From NCBI RefSeq assembly GCF_004348115.1, contig NZ_QPFB01000001.1:2404773-2468772 (forward strand): a stretch of DNA of 64,000 nt. Direction: 5' to 3'. The notes beneath the pieces were generated by a model, which was not told the DNA's origin, did not search any database, and was given only the letters and a program-made list of their open reading frames with translations. Numbering within the stretch: position 1 is the first letter of the stretch; every line of letters starts with the position of its first letter. The DNA comes from Stenotrophomonas sp. ATCM1_4. Its GTDB lineage: Bacteria > Pseudomonadota > Gammaproteobacteria > Xanthomonadales > Xanthomonadaceae. This document shows positions 16,857-25,954 of this stretch, piece after piece. A program made the translations under genes and the position numbers.

Positions 16857-18533
16857 TCAGGCGATCTGCTGCTCGTCGCGCGCATCCACCACCTGGTTGC
16901 GCCCGCCCCGCTTGGCCCGGTACATCGCGTTGTCGGCACGGCGCAGCAGCGCCGCCATGTCCTGGTCGTCGGGCTCCAGCTCGGCCAGGCCGATGCTGGC
17001 GGTGACCGACAGCCCCGCGTGCTGCAGCGCCTGGCTGTTCTGGGTCACCCGTTCGCGCAGCTGCTCCAACCGTGGCAGCGCATGGTCGGCGCTGTTGCCG
17101 GGCAGCAGGATCAGGAACTCCTCCCCGCCCATGCGGATCACGTCGTTGCGGCTGCGCACGCCGGCCTCCAGCGTGCGGGCGACCGACACCAGCACCTCGT
17201 CGCCGACATCGTGGCCGTAGCGGTCGTTGATCTGCTTGAACAGGTCGATGTCCAGGAAGCCGATCGACAGCGGCTGCTGGCTGGCCTTGGCATCGCGCAG
17301 GTAGCGCTCCAGCTGGCGCAGGCCGGCACGCCGGTTGGGCAGCCCGGTCAGCGTGTCGGTGTCGGCCAGCTGGCGCATCTCGTCACGCTGCTGGCGCAGC
17401 TGGCCCAGGCCGCGGTTGAGCGAATAGGCCGACATCATCAGGAACCAGGTAACGGCCACCTGGATCACCTCCACCCGGTACTCCACCAGCAGGCGGCTGC
17501 CGAGCAGGTCGGCCAGGTTCATCAGCAGCAGCGGCACCACCGCGACGATCCCGTCCACCGCGGTGTAGCGCCCGGCCCGCACCGATACCGCCGCCAGCAG
17601 CAGGATCACCAGGCAGATCACCGTGAACAGGTCGTCCAGCGCCGCCGCCGTCCAGCCCAGCACCTGCCAGGACATCAACGGGGTCGCCAGCGCCACCACC
17701 AGCAGGGCCAGCATCATGCCCAGCACCCAACGCCGCGATGCGGGCAGCAGGCGACGACCGCCGCTCATCCGCCACAGCACCCAGCCCATCACCGCATAGC
17801 TGAGTGCGCTGACCGCTACCATCCACACAGGCGCTGCGCGGCCCAGCGGCAACCACGGCTCGGGATAGCCGCTGAGCCCGCTGAGGATCGCCTGCCAGGT
17901 CACCAGCAGCGCGCAGACCAGCACGTACATCAGGAAGTTGCGGCTACGCGTGGTGAAGAACCCCATCAGCGCCGACAGCGCCAGGGCCAGGGCCACCGCC
18001 AGGCAGGCGGTGCGCACCAACAGGCGCGCGGTGTCGATCTGCTGCACCGGGCTGGGCGCGCCCAGCCGCACGGTGGGAATCCAGCGCGACTTGAGCGGGG
18101 TTTCCCAGGCGACCAGGATCGGGTCGGTGTCGCCCTTGCGCGGCACCACCACCATGCCGATGCCGGCACGGAAACGGGAATCACGGGTGCGCGCGTCCTG
18201 CATGTGGCCGCATACCTCGCGGTCGCCATGGCTGATCATCACTTCGCCGCCGTAGATGTTGAACACATCCACCGCCTGCGGGGCACCGGACCACCCGCCC
18301 GCCGGCGCGTCGATCTCCACCGGCTCCTGCAGGCGCGCCATGATCTCCGGCGTGCAGGCGCGCACCGGCGCCTGCTGGTCGGTGGCCGCCCCTACCTGCA
18401 GCAGGTCGCGGCCCACCTGGGGCGTCTGGGCCGGGGACAGCGCCGGCAACCACAGGACAAGCAGCACGAACAGCCAACGCACTGTCCAGCCCCACCTGTT
18501 GTGCCCCGCAACCGCGCCCCCGTCCTCCGCCAT
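16857..18533 (-). CDS. membrane diguanylate cyclase with periplasmic sensor
   Basis: A 558 aa protein with a signal anchor (WLFVLLVLWLPALSPAQ), a periplasmic domain to about residue 170 (the EPVEIDAPAGGWSGAPQ and WETPLKSRWIPTVRLGA parts resemble 7TM-DISM extracellular domains), about seven transmembrane helices, and a C-terminal GGDEF domain with GGEEF near 468 and DTLTGLPNRRAGL. It should make cyclic di-GMP in response to an extracytoplasmic signal. No RxxD inhibitory site stands at the usual place. ATG 18533 with AAAGG upstream is preferred; 18539 and 18599 are alternatives. It lies upstream of rluF by 24 bases and may be co-transcribed. Confidence 0.9.
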   Translation of the reverse strand: MAEDGGAVAGHNRWGWTVRWLFVLLVLWLPALSPAQTPQVGRDLLQVGAATDQQAPVRACTPEIMARLQEPVEIDAPAGGWSGAPQAVDVFNIYGGEVMISHGDREVCGHMQDARTRDSRFRAGIGMVVVPRKGDTDPILVAWETPLKSRWIPTVRLGAPSPVQQIDTARLLVRTACLAVALALALSALMGFFTTRSRNFLMYVLVCALLVTWQAILSGLSGYPEPWLPLGRAAPVWMVAVSALSYAVMGWVLWRMSGGRRLLPASRRWVLGMMLALLVVALATPLMSWQVLGWTAAALDDLFTVICLVILLLAAVSVRAGRYTAVDGIVAVVPLLLMNLADLLGSRLLVEYRVEVIQVAVTWFLMMSAYSLNRGLGQLRQQRDEMRQLADTDTLTGLPNRRAGLRQLERYLRDAKASQQPLSIGFLDIDLFKQINDRYGHDVGDEVLVSVARTLEAGVRSRNDVIRMGGEEFLILLPGNSADHALPRLEQLRERVTQNSQALQHAGLSVTASIGLAELEPDDQDMAALLRRADNAMYRAKRGGRNQVVDARDEQQIA

Positions 18534-18651
18534 GACCATCCTTTCGCGTTCCCCGACGCGCTTGGGCGGATTATCGCAACAACCCACTGACAGCAGCACG
18601 TGAAATCTGTCGCGTGTTCAGCTTGTCGTCTGCGTGCAGCGTGCCGGCATG

Positions 18652-18684
18652 AAACAGAACAGCCCCGGTTTCCCGGGGCTGTTC
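18652..18684 (-). terminator. intrinsic terminator after deaD
   Basis: A 12-bp perfect stem, GAACAGCCCCGG at 18657-18668 with CCGGGGCTGTTC at 18673-18684, closes on a four-base loop. On the minus strand it is followed by TGTTTC, a short U-containing tail. It lies 22 bases after the deaD stop codon. Confidence 0.82.
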
Positions 18685-18705
18685 AGGCAGGTGCCGGCGC
18701 GGGGC

Positions 18706-20661
18706 TCAGAACTTGCGCGGGCCACGCGGCGGCTTGTTGAAGCCACCGTCACGGCGCGGACGCTCGCCCGGGCCACCCGGACGCGGGCCGGGACGGCCGC
18801 CCGGCTTGCCGTCCTTGTTGAAGCGCGGCTTGAACGACGGGCCGGCGTTGACGTCCTCGCCCGGCTCGACCTTGCGCATCTGCAACTGCTGGCCGGACAC
18901 CCACACCTTCTTCAGGTGCTGCAGCACGTCGCTGGGCATGTCGGCCGGCAGGTCCAGCACCGAGTGGCCGTCATGGATGTCGATGCGGCCGATGTAGCGG
19001 CTTTCCAGGCCAGCCTCGTTGGCGATGGCGCCGACGATGTTGGCCGGCTTCACGCCGTGCTGGTGGCCCACTTCGATGCGGTAGGTTTCCATGCCGAATT
19101 CCGGGGCGCTACGCGGCGGCATCTCGCGGCGCGGACGCTCGCCGAACTCACCTTCGCCACGCGGCGGGCGCGGGGCGCGCTCGTCGTCCTGGCGCGGGCC
19201 ACGCTCGAAGCGCGGTTCGAAGCGGGCCGGACGCTCACCACGCTCCTCGCGCTGGCGCGGGAAGCCGCCATCACGCTGCGGACGCTCCGAACGCTCCGGG
19301 CGATCGCTGCGCGGCTCGCGGCGCTCGCGCACCGGCGGGGTCAGCAGGAACGGGGCATCGCCCTGCAGCAGCTTGGCCAGCGCGGCGGCGATGTCGATGG
19401 CCGGCACGTTGTGCTCGCCTTCGTAACGCTGCAGCAGGTCGCGGTAGAAATCCATGTCGCCACTGGCCAGGGTCTGGCTGATGCGGTCCATGAACTTGCT
19501 CACGCGATGGTCGTTGACCGCGTCCACGCTCGGCAGCTGCATCTCTTCGATCGGCTGGCGGGTGGCACGCTCGATCTGGCGCAGCATGCCCTTCTCGCGC
19601 GGGGTGACGAACAGGATCGCCTCGCCGCTGCGGCCGGCACGGCCGGTACGGCCGATGCGGTGCACGTAGCTTTCGGTGTCGTACGGGATGTCGTAGTTCA
19701 GCACGTGGCTGATGCGCTCCACGTCCAGGCCGCGCGCGGCCACGTCGGTGGCGACCAGGATGTCGAGCTTGCCTTCCTTCAGCTGGCCGATGGTGCGCTC
19801 GCGCTGGGCCTGCTGCATGTCGCCGTTGATGGCGGCCGCGGCCAGGCCACGCGCCTGCAGCTTGCCGGCCAGTTCCTCGGTGCCGGCCTTGGTACGCGCG
19901 AAGATGATCATCGCATCGAAGGTTTCCACCTCCAGGATGCGGGTCAGCGCGTCCAGCTTGTGCATGCCCGCCACCCACCAGTAGCGCTGGCGGATGTTGG
20001 CCGAGGTGGTGGTCTTGGACGCAATGGTCACTTCCACCGGGTCGCGCAGGTAGGTCTGGGCGATGCGACGGATCTGCTGCGGCATGGTGGCCGAGAACAG
20101 GGCGACCTGGCGGGTCTCCGGCAGCTTCTTGAGCACGGCCTCGACGTCGTCGATGAAGCCCATGCGCAGCATTTCGTCGGCTTCGTCCAGCACCAGCGTC
20201 TTCAGCTCGGACAGATCCAGCGTGCCGCGGTCCAGGTGGTCGATGACGCGGCCCGGGGTACCGACCACGACGTGCACGCCGCGGCGCAGGGCCGACAGCT
20301 GCTGGCCGTAGGGCTGGCCGCCGTACACCGGCAGCACGCGGAAGCCCGGCATCGAGGCCGAATAGGTCTGGAACGCCTCGGCGACCTGGATGGCCAGTTC
20401 GCGGGTCGGGGCCAGCACCAGCACCTGCGGCTTGGTGGCGGAAAGGTCGATGTTGGACAGCACCGGCAGCGCGAAGGCACCGGTCTTGCCGGTACCGGTC
20501 TGCGCCTGGCCGAGCACGTCGCGGCCTTCCAGCATCGCCGGGATGGTGGCGGCCTGGATGGGCGACGGGGTCTCGTAACCGACGTCGGCGACCGCTTTCA
20601 TCACAGGCTCTGAGAGGCCGAGATCTGCGAACAGCAGCGGCGCGGGGGATTCTTGGGACAT
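18706..20661 (-). CDS. deaD: DEAD-box RNA helicase DeaD/CsdA
   Basis: A 651 aa ATP-dependent RNA helicase that remodels RNA in ribosome assembly and mRNA decay. All core motifs are visible: the Q motif region (FADLGLSEPVMKAVADVGYE), Walker A AQTGTGKT near residue 55, PTRELAIQ, the DEAD box in LVLDEADEML, SAT in LFSATMP, and ARGLDVERI with HRIGRTGRAGR in the second RecA domain. After it come an Arg/Glu-rich linker (about 440-520), the DbpA-type RNA-binding domain (YRIEVGHQHGVKPANIVGAI) and an RG/PG-rich tail ending GPRKF. It is monocistronic, ended by its own terminator. Confidence 0.96.
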   Translation of the reverse strand: MSQESPAPLLFADLGLSEPVMKAVADVGYETPSPIQAATIPAMLEGRDVLGQAQTGTGKTGAFALPVLSNIDLSATKPQVLVLAPTRELAIQVAEAFQTYSASMPGFRVLPVYGGQPYGQQLSALRRGVHVVVGTPGRVIDHLDRGTLDLSELKTLVLDEADEMLRMGFIDDVEAVLKKLPETRQVALFSATMPQQIRRIAQTYLRDPVEVTIASKTTTSANIRQRYWWVAGMHKLDALTRILEVETFDAMIIFARTKAGTEELAGKLQARGLAAAAINGDMQQAQRERTIGQLKEGKLDILVATDVAARGLDVERISHVLNYDIPYDTESYVHRIGRTGRAGRSGEAILFVTPREKGMLRQIERATRQPIEEMQLPSVDAVNDHRVSKFMDRISQTLASGDMDFYRDLLQRYEGEHNVPAIDIAAALAKLLQGDAPFLLTPPVRERREPRSDRPERSERPQRDGGFPRQREERGERPARFEPRFERGPRQDDERAPRPPRGEGEFGERPRREMPPRSAPEFGMETYRIEVGHQHGVKPANIVGAIANEAGLESRYIGRIDIHDGHSVLDLPADMPSDVLQHLKKVWVSGQQLQMRKVEPGEDVNAGPSFKPRFNKDGKPGGRPGPRPGGPGERPRRDGGFNKPPRGPRKF

Positions 20662-20846
20662 GGGAACTCCGGGGGCACCGCCGCGAACGGGCGGGCGAAA
20701 AGACGCATATTGTGCGCCCAGAACCCCCTTGCTGTCGCGGGGTTTGCCGATGTCCGTTCAGCTTGCCACCACATGGCCAACGGGTTCAGCCCCCTGCCCC
20801 GTTCGCCTTGCCGCACAATAACGCCCGCTTTTTACCCGGGAACACC

Positions 20847-21068
20847 ATGCAGACCATCGATTTCGAACTGGACCGCGAGTACGTGGAACTGAAGCAACTG
20901 CTCAAGCTCACCGACCTGGTGGCCAGCGGCGGCGAGGCCAAGATGATCATCGGCGAGGGCCAGGTGAGCGTGGATGGCCAGATCGAGCTGCGCAAGGCCT
21001 GCAAGATCCGCGCGGGCCAGCAGGTCGAGCTGGGCGACGTCCGCATCCGCGTCCTGGCCGCCGAATAA
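20847..21068 (+). CDS. S4-domain RNA-binding protein (YbcJ-like)
   Basis: A 73 aa protein that is one S4 domain: FELDREYVELKQLLKLTDL, then GGEAKMIIGEGQVSVDGQ and KACKIRAGQQVEL. It matches the YbcJ family of small cytoplasmic RNA-binding proteins, probably linked to ribosome assembly, though the target is not known. ATG 20847 follows a GGGAAC ribosome binding site; an in-frame start at 20712 gives an unrelated proline-rich extension and is rejected. It is transcribed divergently from deaD. Confidence 0.9.
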   Translation: MQTIDFELDREYVELKQLLKLTDLVASGGEAKMIIGEGQVSVDGQIELRKACKIRAGQQVELGDVRIRVLAAE

Positions 21069-21194
21069 CACCGGCAGCAGCGGCCTGGGCCGCGAAACCG
21101 ATGGCGCTGCCGCCCTGCCGGCGCCTTGCGATGACGTGCATCAGGGCAGCGGATGGGACGCCAGCCTCGCGGCCCGGGGGCTCCTACCGGTGGA

Positions 21195-22373
21195 TCAGGC
21201 CAGGCGCTGGGTCAGGTGCCCGGCGATCATTTTCCTGAACGGAACCAGCCCATGCGCGGCCCGCAAGGCGGCCCCGCGCAGCAGCCGGGCCGGCAGGCGG
21301 CTGTCGTTGTAGAGGGTGGCGATGGCATTGGTGGCCTCGTACAGCGGCCGGGTCGCCAACCGGTGGCTGCGCTCGTAGCGGCCCAGCAGGTCCGCCTCGC
21401 CGATGTCCCCGCCCCGCTGCGCCGCCGCAGTGACCAGGTCCGCCAGCCGCTGCTGGCTCTGCAGGCCGAAGTTGAAGCCGTGCGCGGTGACCGGATGCAT
21501 GCCCACCGCCGCGTCACCAACCAGCGCATGGCGCGGGCCGACGAAACGGCGCGCATACACGCCGACCAGCGGGTACACATGGCGGGTGCCGGCCGGCACC
21601 ATCTCCCCCAGCCGGCGTTCGAAGAAGCCGGTGACGGCGGCACCGAACTGCGCCGTATCCATCGCCATCAATGCCTGGACCTGCTGCGGCGGCAGCGTGA
21701 TCACCGCCGAGGCCTGGTTGCGCGGCAACGGCAGCATCGCCAACGTGCGGCCGTAGCCGAACCATTCCCAGGCTTCATGGTGATGCGGCCGTTCGCATTG
21801 CAGGCGGCAGACCAGCATCGACTTGCCGAAGTCACGCATCTGCGCGCCGATCCCCATCATCCGCCGCGTGCTGGAGAAGCGGCTGTCGGCCGAGACCACC
21901 AGCCGGGCCTGCAGGCGGCGCCCATCGCCCAGGGTGACGGTGTTGCCGGCGGTGCCGGTTTCGATCGCGGTGACCGAGGTGCCATCGAGCAGCTCCAGCC
22001 CCTGCTGCCCCTGCACCACCTCCCAGGCGGCCTTGCGGATCAGGTGGTTGGGCACCAGCCAACCCAGTTCATCGACGTTCTCGCGCTCGGCGACAAAGCC
22101 CAGCGCGAACGGCGAGCTGCCGTTCATGACACGGGCACTGCGCAGCGGGGAGATCTCGGCCGGGTCGATGCATTGCCACATGCCCATGGCCTGCAGGATC
22201 TGCCGCGAGGCGTGGGTCAGCGCGATCTCGCGCCCGTCGAACGCCGGCTCGGCCAGCGCGGCCGCGCTCTGGGGCTCGACCAATGCCAACGACAGGCCGC
22301 TGCCGGCCAGGCTCCGGGCCAGGCTCAATCCCGCCGGCCCGGCACCGACCACCAGTACATCCACCTTGCGCAT
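21195..22373 (-). CDS. ubiM: 5-demethoxyubiquinol hydroxylase UbiM (FAD monooxygenase)
   Basis: A 392 aa flavin monooxygenase of the UbiH/UbiI family. It shows the FAD fold VVGAGPAGLSLARSLAGSG, the second FAD motif ADSRFSSTRRMMG, and GDAAVGMHPVTAHGFNFGLQ. The closest family I recall is UbiM, a hydroxylase of the ubiquinone ring in Neisseria, Xanthomonadaceae and others; a UbiH- or UbiF-type role is the alternative. Start MRKVDVLVVG at 22373 is chosen over an ATG at 22430, since the NAD(P)/FAD fold begins at once and AGGA stands just upstream. The protein is cytosolic, membrane-associated in the family. Confidence 0.8.
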   Translation of the reverse strand: MRKVDVLVVGAGPAGLSLARSLAGSGLSLALVEPQSAAALAEPAFDGREIALTHASRQILQAMGMWQCIDPAEISPLRSARVMNGSSPFALGFVAERENVDELGWLVPNHLIRKAAWEVVQGQQGLELLDGTSVTAIETGTAGNTVTLGDGRRLQARLVVSADSRFSSTRRMMGIGAQMRDFGKSMLVCRLQCERPHHHEAWEWFGYGRTLAMLPLPRNQASAVITLPPQQVQALMAMDTAQFGAAVTGFFERRLGEMVPAGTRHVYPLVGVYARRFVGPRHALVGDAAVGMHPVTAHGFNFGLQSQQRLADLVTAAAQRGGDIGEADLLGRYERSHRLATRPLYEATNAIATLYNDSRLPARLLRGAALRAAHGLVPFRKMIAGHLTQRLA

Positions 22374-22449
22374 ATCCTGCTCCGCTTTCGCACCGGGACG
22401 CAGGGTAGGCCGCGCGATGTAAGGATTCATTGATCTGGATCAGCCACCC

Positions 22450-22578
22450 GTGGGAGCGGCTCCGGCCGCGAGGCCGGAAACGCCGGGCCACCGCGACCAC
22501 CTCCGCCATCCCGGGAAGGTCAGTCGTCGCGCCGGGGGATAGCTCAGCCAGTGTCGCTGCCGAGGCCGCTCCCACCGG
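22450..22578. repeat. inverted pair of GTGGGAGCGGC repeats
   Basis: GTGGGAGCGGCTCCGGCCGCGA begins at 22450, and its counterpart CCGAGGCCGCTCCCAC lies at 22560-22575 in opposite orientation. About 100 bases lie between them. The pair occupies the whole gap between the DUF4019 gene and ubiM. It belongs to the family described at 13062 and 36225. Confidence 0.7.
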
Positions 22579-23109
22579 TCAATTGGTCGCCGCGCGCACG
22601 CTGTAGCCCGAGGTGCGCCAGACCTTGTCTTCGTCCAGGCGGAAGGACACCAGTTCGCGCACCGGCTGTGCGTTGTTGGCGAAGCGGGTCGGGAAGCTCA
22701 CGTTGATGTAGATGCCTTCCGGCACCGCCGCGCCTGCCGGGTACTGCACGCGGGTGATCGAGGGCTTGCCGCGCGACACCAGCGCACCCAGCTTGGTGCG
22801 GTCGGCACTGATGTTGCTGGCGAACTGGTCCCGCGTCACCGCCTTGCGGGCCACCCCGGAGGCCCCGTCCCAGACTTCGGCGGCCTTGTTGCCATCGACC
22901 AGCTGCGCCACGCGCTGCGCGGCCTGCGTCATCTGCGCGTCCTGCTGGGCCACCTGCGCCTGCTGTGCGGCACTCAATGCCGGGCCCGGTGCCCGCGTGG
23001 CCTGCGTTGCGGCGGCGGCCGGGGCAGCGGCCGGCGCGGGGGCCGCCTGCTGCGCCAGGGCATTTCCACCGACCAGGGACAGCAGCACCAACAAATGACT
23101 GGGACGCAT
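22579..23109 (-). CDS. exported DUF4019 protein
   Basis: A 176 aa secreted or periplasmic protein. A signal peptide (RPSHLLVLLSLVGGNALAQ) leads to an alanine/proline-rich segment, then the DUF4019 domain: ALSAAQQAQVAQQ, AEVWDGASGVARKAVTRDQF, and YINVSFPTRFANN with the final VWRTSGYSVRAA. Function of the family is unknown. ATG 23109 is chosen because GGAG stands seven bases upstream and the signal peptide begins there; 23148 is in frame but less plausible. It is 77 bases downstream of the ClpP-like lipoprotein gene. Confidence 0.82.
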   Translation of the reverse strand: MRPSHLLVLLSLVGGNALAQQAAPAPAAAPAAAATQATRAPGPALSAAQQAQVAQQDAQMTQAAQRVAQLVDGNKAAEVWDGASGVARKAVTRDQFASNISADRTKLGALVSRGKPSITRVQYPAGAAVPEGIYINVSFPTRFANNAQPVRELVSFRLDEDKVWRTSGYSVRAATN

Positions 23110-23186
23110 GATTGGCTCCATGACGCGTTCGCTTGAAGGGACGCTCATCCAATCATGAAAGCGCGACCGGCGTTGTAAATTTCAGG

Positions 23187-24323
23187 TCAATGCTGGCCGG
23201 CCGGCGCATTCAGCTGGGCGGCGGCAGCCGGCGCGGTGGCCGGCACCTGCGGGTCAGGCGTGGCCTCCGGCCGCGGCACCAGCAAGGCGGTGTCGATTTC
23301 CGACAACGGGCTTTCGTCCGGGCACACCTCGTCCGGGAAGCCGAACTGCTCCTTCAGCGTCTGCCCGCAGTTGTTCACCGCTTCCAGGTCGGCGCCTTCA
23401 ACCTTGCACTCGCGGTCGAAGGCGATCAGGAAGGCGTCCTTGCGGCGCACGAAGTCGTCGCCGCACTTGCGCATCTGCTTGATGCGCTCCAGGTCGTCCT
23501 GCACCGCATTGGTGCCATCCAGGCCGTACTGCTTGAGCTCGTCGCTGGTCAGCAGGCGCAGGCTGCGGTTGGGCACGGTCATCATCAGGTCGGCCACGCC
23601 CACCGCCACGCCGTTGCGCTGCAGGTAGTCCTTCACGTTGTCGTAGACCTCGTGCAGCTCCTTGTTCAATTCCGCACGCGAGGTGGCGGTGGAACTGATG
23701 CGCATCATCCGGTGGATGCCCACCTTGCCGGAGATCAGCCGGTTGTCGCCGGCGGCCAGCACGAACACGCAGGCACTGTGGCAGATCGAGCCTTCGCGCA
23801 CCCAGATGGTCCAGCCGGACTCACCGATGCTGTCACCGGCCACGATCGCCGCTTCCACCTGCCCGCCGCTGGAGTCCAGGTCTAGGATGCGCTTGCCGAT
23901 CTTCATCGCATCGGCCACCACCGCCAGCCGCGACACCAGCCCGGCGAAGGAGGGGTTGATCTTGCCTGCATAGCGCACGCGCACCAGCCCGCGCTCCTTG
24001 CACGGCTCCAGCGCGGCGTCCAGGCTCTTGCGGTCCAGCGCCTCGAGCGCGGCGCCATCACCGTTCTCGCCGCTGTAATCGGTGTCGCAGCTCACCCATG
24101 CCTTGCCGTTCTCCAGCACCAGCTCCGGCCATTCACGGTCCTTGGCCGGCACCACCACCGGCGGCGGTGGCGGCGCGTCGGCGGCGTTGATCGAGACCAT
24201 GTGGTCGCCATCGGCCGCCAACGCCGTGGCCGGGTCGGCCACCGGCTTCTTCTCCTGCTCCTGCCCATTGCAGGCCAGCAGCCCGACACACAACAACGGC
24301 GACCACCAGAATCTGGGCAACAT
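23187..24323 (-). CDS. ClpP-like lipoprotein (COG3904-type)
   Basis: A 378 aa probable lipoprotein: the signal sequence ends in a lipobox (LLAC, about residue 15-18). The middle contains a ClpP/crotonase-like core: RILDLDSSGGQVEAAI, IGESGWTIWV, then SICHSACVFVLAAG with a serine in the place of the ClpP nucleophile. It fits the COG3904 'predicted periplasmic ClpP-class protease' type. Later it has a Cys-containing helical region (KCGDDFV, FDRECKVEG). Start at ATG 24323 follows from the lipobox. Substrate and true protease activity are unproven. Confidence 0.8.
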   Translation of the reverse strand: MLPRFWWSPLLCVGLLACNGQEQEKKPVADPATALAADGDHMVSINAADAPPPPPVVVPAKDREWPELVLENGKAWVSCDTDYSGENGDGAALEALDRKSLDAALEPCKERGLVRVRYAGKINPSFAGLVSRLAVVADAMKIGKRILDLDSSGGQVEAAIVAGDSIGESGWTIWVREGSICHSACVFVLAAGDNRLISGKVGIHRMMRISSTATSRAELNKELHEVYDNVKDYLQRNGVAVGVADLMMTVPNRSLRLLTSDELKQYGLDGTNAVQDDLERIKQMRKCGDDFVRRKDAFLIAFDRECKVEGADLEAVNNCGQTLKEQFGFPDEVCPDESPLSEIDTALLVPRPEATPDPQVPATAPAAAAQLNAPAGQH

Positions 24324-24488
24324 AGGGATGCAATCAGGTCCATGCAGGGCGCAGGCGCGCCGGAAAGTGCACACAGTCTAGTGCCCCTTGGCGCGATGTC
24401 CTCAATTGAACCTAAACAACGGTTCGGCATGAGCATTGATGTCCGGAAATGGCCAGTCAGCACGGTCCGATCGGCCTAGACTGGCCGC

Positions 24489-25952
24489 ATGCACAATCCA
24501 GCCCTGCCCAGCTACGAGCAATGCGAACAGGCGCGCCTGGCGCGGGACGCCCGCTTCGACGGGCTGTTCTTCACCGCCGTGCGCAGCACCGGCATCTACT
24601 GCCGGCCGGTCTGCCCCGCCCCGCCGCCACAGCGGCGCAACGTCAGCTACTACCCCAGTGCGGCGGCGGCCACGGCCGCGGGCTACCGCCCGTGCCTGCG
24701 CTGTCGCCCGGAGCTGTCCCCGGACGACGCCAGCCTGGTGCAGGACCACACCCTGCACCGCGCCCTGGCACTGCTCAACGAAGGCATCCTGCAGGATCAG
24801 CCGGTCGATGCGCTGGCCCAGGCCATGGAACTGAGCCCGCGCCAGCTGCAGCGGTTGTTCGTGGCCCGGCTTGGCGCGACCCCGGCGCAGCTGCATTCCA
24901 CCCGCCGCCTGCTGCTGGCCAAGCAGTTGCTCACCGAGACCGCGCTGCCGGTGACACAGGTGGCGATCGCCGCAGGCTTCAACAGCCTGCGCCGCTTCAA
25001 CAGTGCCTTCCTCGCCGGCTGCGGCATGCCGCCCAGTGCACTGCGCAAGCAGCATGGCGCGGTGCCCGGCGGCGAGCCGGTGCTGCGGCTGGCCTACCGC
25101 CCGCCGCTGGACTTCCCGTTGATGCTGGCCTTCCTGCGCAAGCGCTCGCTGCCGGGCATCGAGTGCATCGGCCAGGACAGCTACCAGCGCGTGATCGTCA
25201 GCAACGGCAGCGCCAGCCTGATCCGGGTCACCGCCGATCCCCGCCGGCCGGAGCTGCGGCTGCAACTGGGCACGATCGACCCCCGCGCGATCCCGGCCAT
25301 CGTCGCGCGGGTGCGCCGGGTGTTCGACCTGGATGCCGACCTGGGCACCGTGCATGCCACGCTGGCGCAGGAGCCGCTGCTCGCCCGCGGCATCGCCCGG
25401 CGTCCGGGGTTGCGCATTCCCGGTGGCTGGGACGGCTTCGAGGTCGCCGCGCGCGCGGTGCTCGGCCAGCAGGTCAGCGTGGCCGCCGCCACGACCCTGG
25501 CGCGACGCCTGGTGGACCGCTTCGGCGCGCACCTGGACGGCATGCCGGCAGGGCTGGACCGCCAGTTCCCGACGCCGGAGGTGCTGCTGGACGCACCGCT
25601 GGAATCGATCGGCCTGCCGCGCACGCGTGCAGCCACCCTGCGCGCCATCGCCCGCGCCTGCGCCGAAGGCCACCTGGACTTCAGCCGCGCGCAGACGCTG
25701 GAGCATTTCGTCCAGCAGGCGGTCGCCCTGCCCGGCATCGGGCCGTGGACCGCGCATTACATGGCATTGCGGGCGATGGGCATGCCCGATGCGTTCCCGG
25801 CCGGCGATCTGATCCTGCAGCAGGTGCTGGGCGAAGGCCAACGCCTGAGCGAACGCGACACCGAACGCCGCTCGCAGCCGTGGCGGCCGTGGCGTGCCTA
25901 CGCCGTGCTGCACCTGTGGCATCTGGCCGCGGAAACGAACAAGGAGACCTGA
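24489..25952 (+). CDS. alkA: Ada-type regulator fused to DNA-3-methyladenine glycosylase II
   Basis: A 487 aa fusion. Residues 1-80 are the Ada zinc domain with Cys38, Cys42, Cys69 and Cys72, where Cys38 is the methylphosphotriester acceptor in Ada. Residues about 85-185 are an AraC-type DNA-binding domain (VDALAQAMELSPRQLQRLF). Residues about 195-487 are AlkA: helix-hairpin-helix LPGIGPWTA and the catalytic aspartate near 440 in PAGDLILQ. It should sense alkyl-phosphate damage, activate transcription, and excise alkylated bases. The methyltransferase half of classic Ada is missing and is supplied by the next gene, two bases away. Confidence 0.93.
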   Translation: MHNPALPSYEQCEQARLARDARFDGLFFTAVRSTGIYCRPVCPAPPPQRRNVSYYPSAAAATAAGYRPCLRCRPELSPDDASLVQDHTLHRALALLNEGILQDQPVDALAQAMELSPRQLQRLFVARLGATPAQLHSTRRLLLAKQLLTETALPVTQVAIAAGFNSLRRFNSAFLAGCGMPPSALRKQHGAVPGGEPVLRLAYRPPLDFPLMLAFLRKRSLPGIECIGQDSYQRVIVSNGSASLIRVTADPRRPELRLQLGTIDPRAIPAIVARVRRVFDLDADLGTVHATLAQEPLLARGIARRPGLRIPGGWDGFEVAARAVLGQQVSVAAATTLARRLVDRFGAHLDGMPAGLDRQFPTPEVLLDAPLESIGLPRTRAATLRAIARACAEGHLDFSRAQTLEHFVQQAVALPGIGPWTAHYMALRAMGMPDAFPAGDLILQQVLGEGQRLSERDTERRSQPWRPWRAYAVLHLWHLAAETNKET

Positions 25953-25954
25953 CC

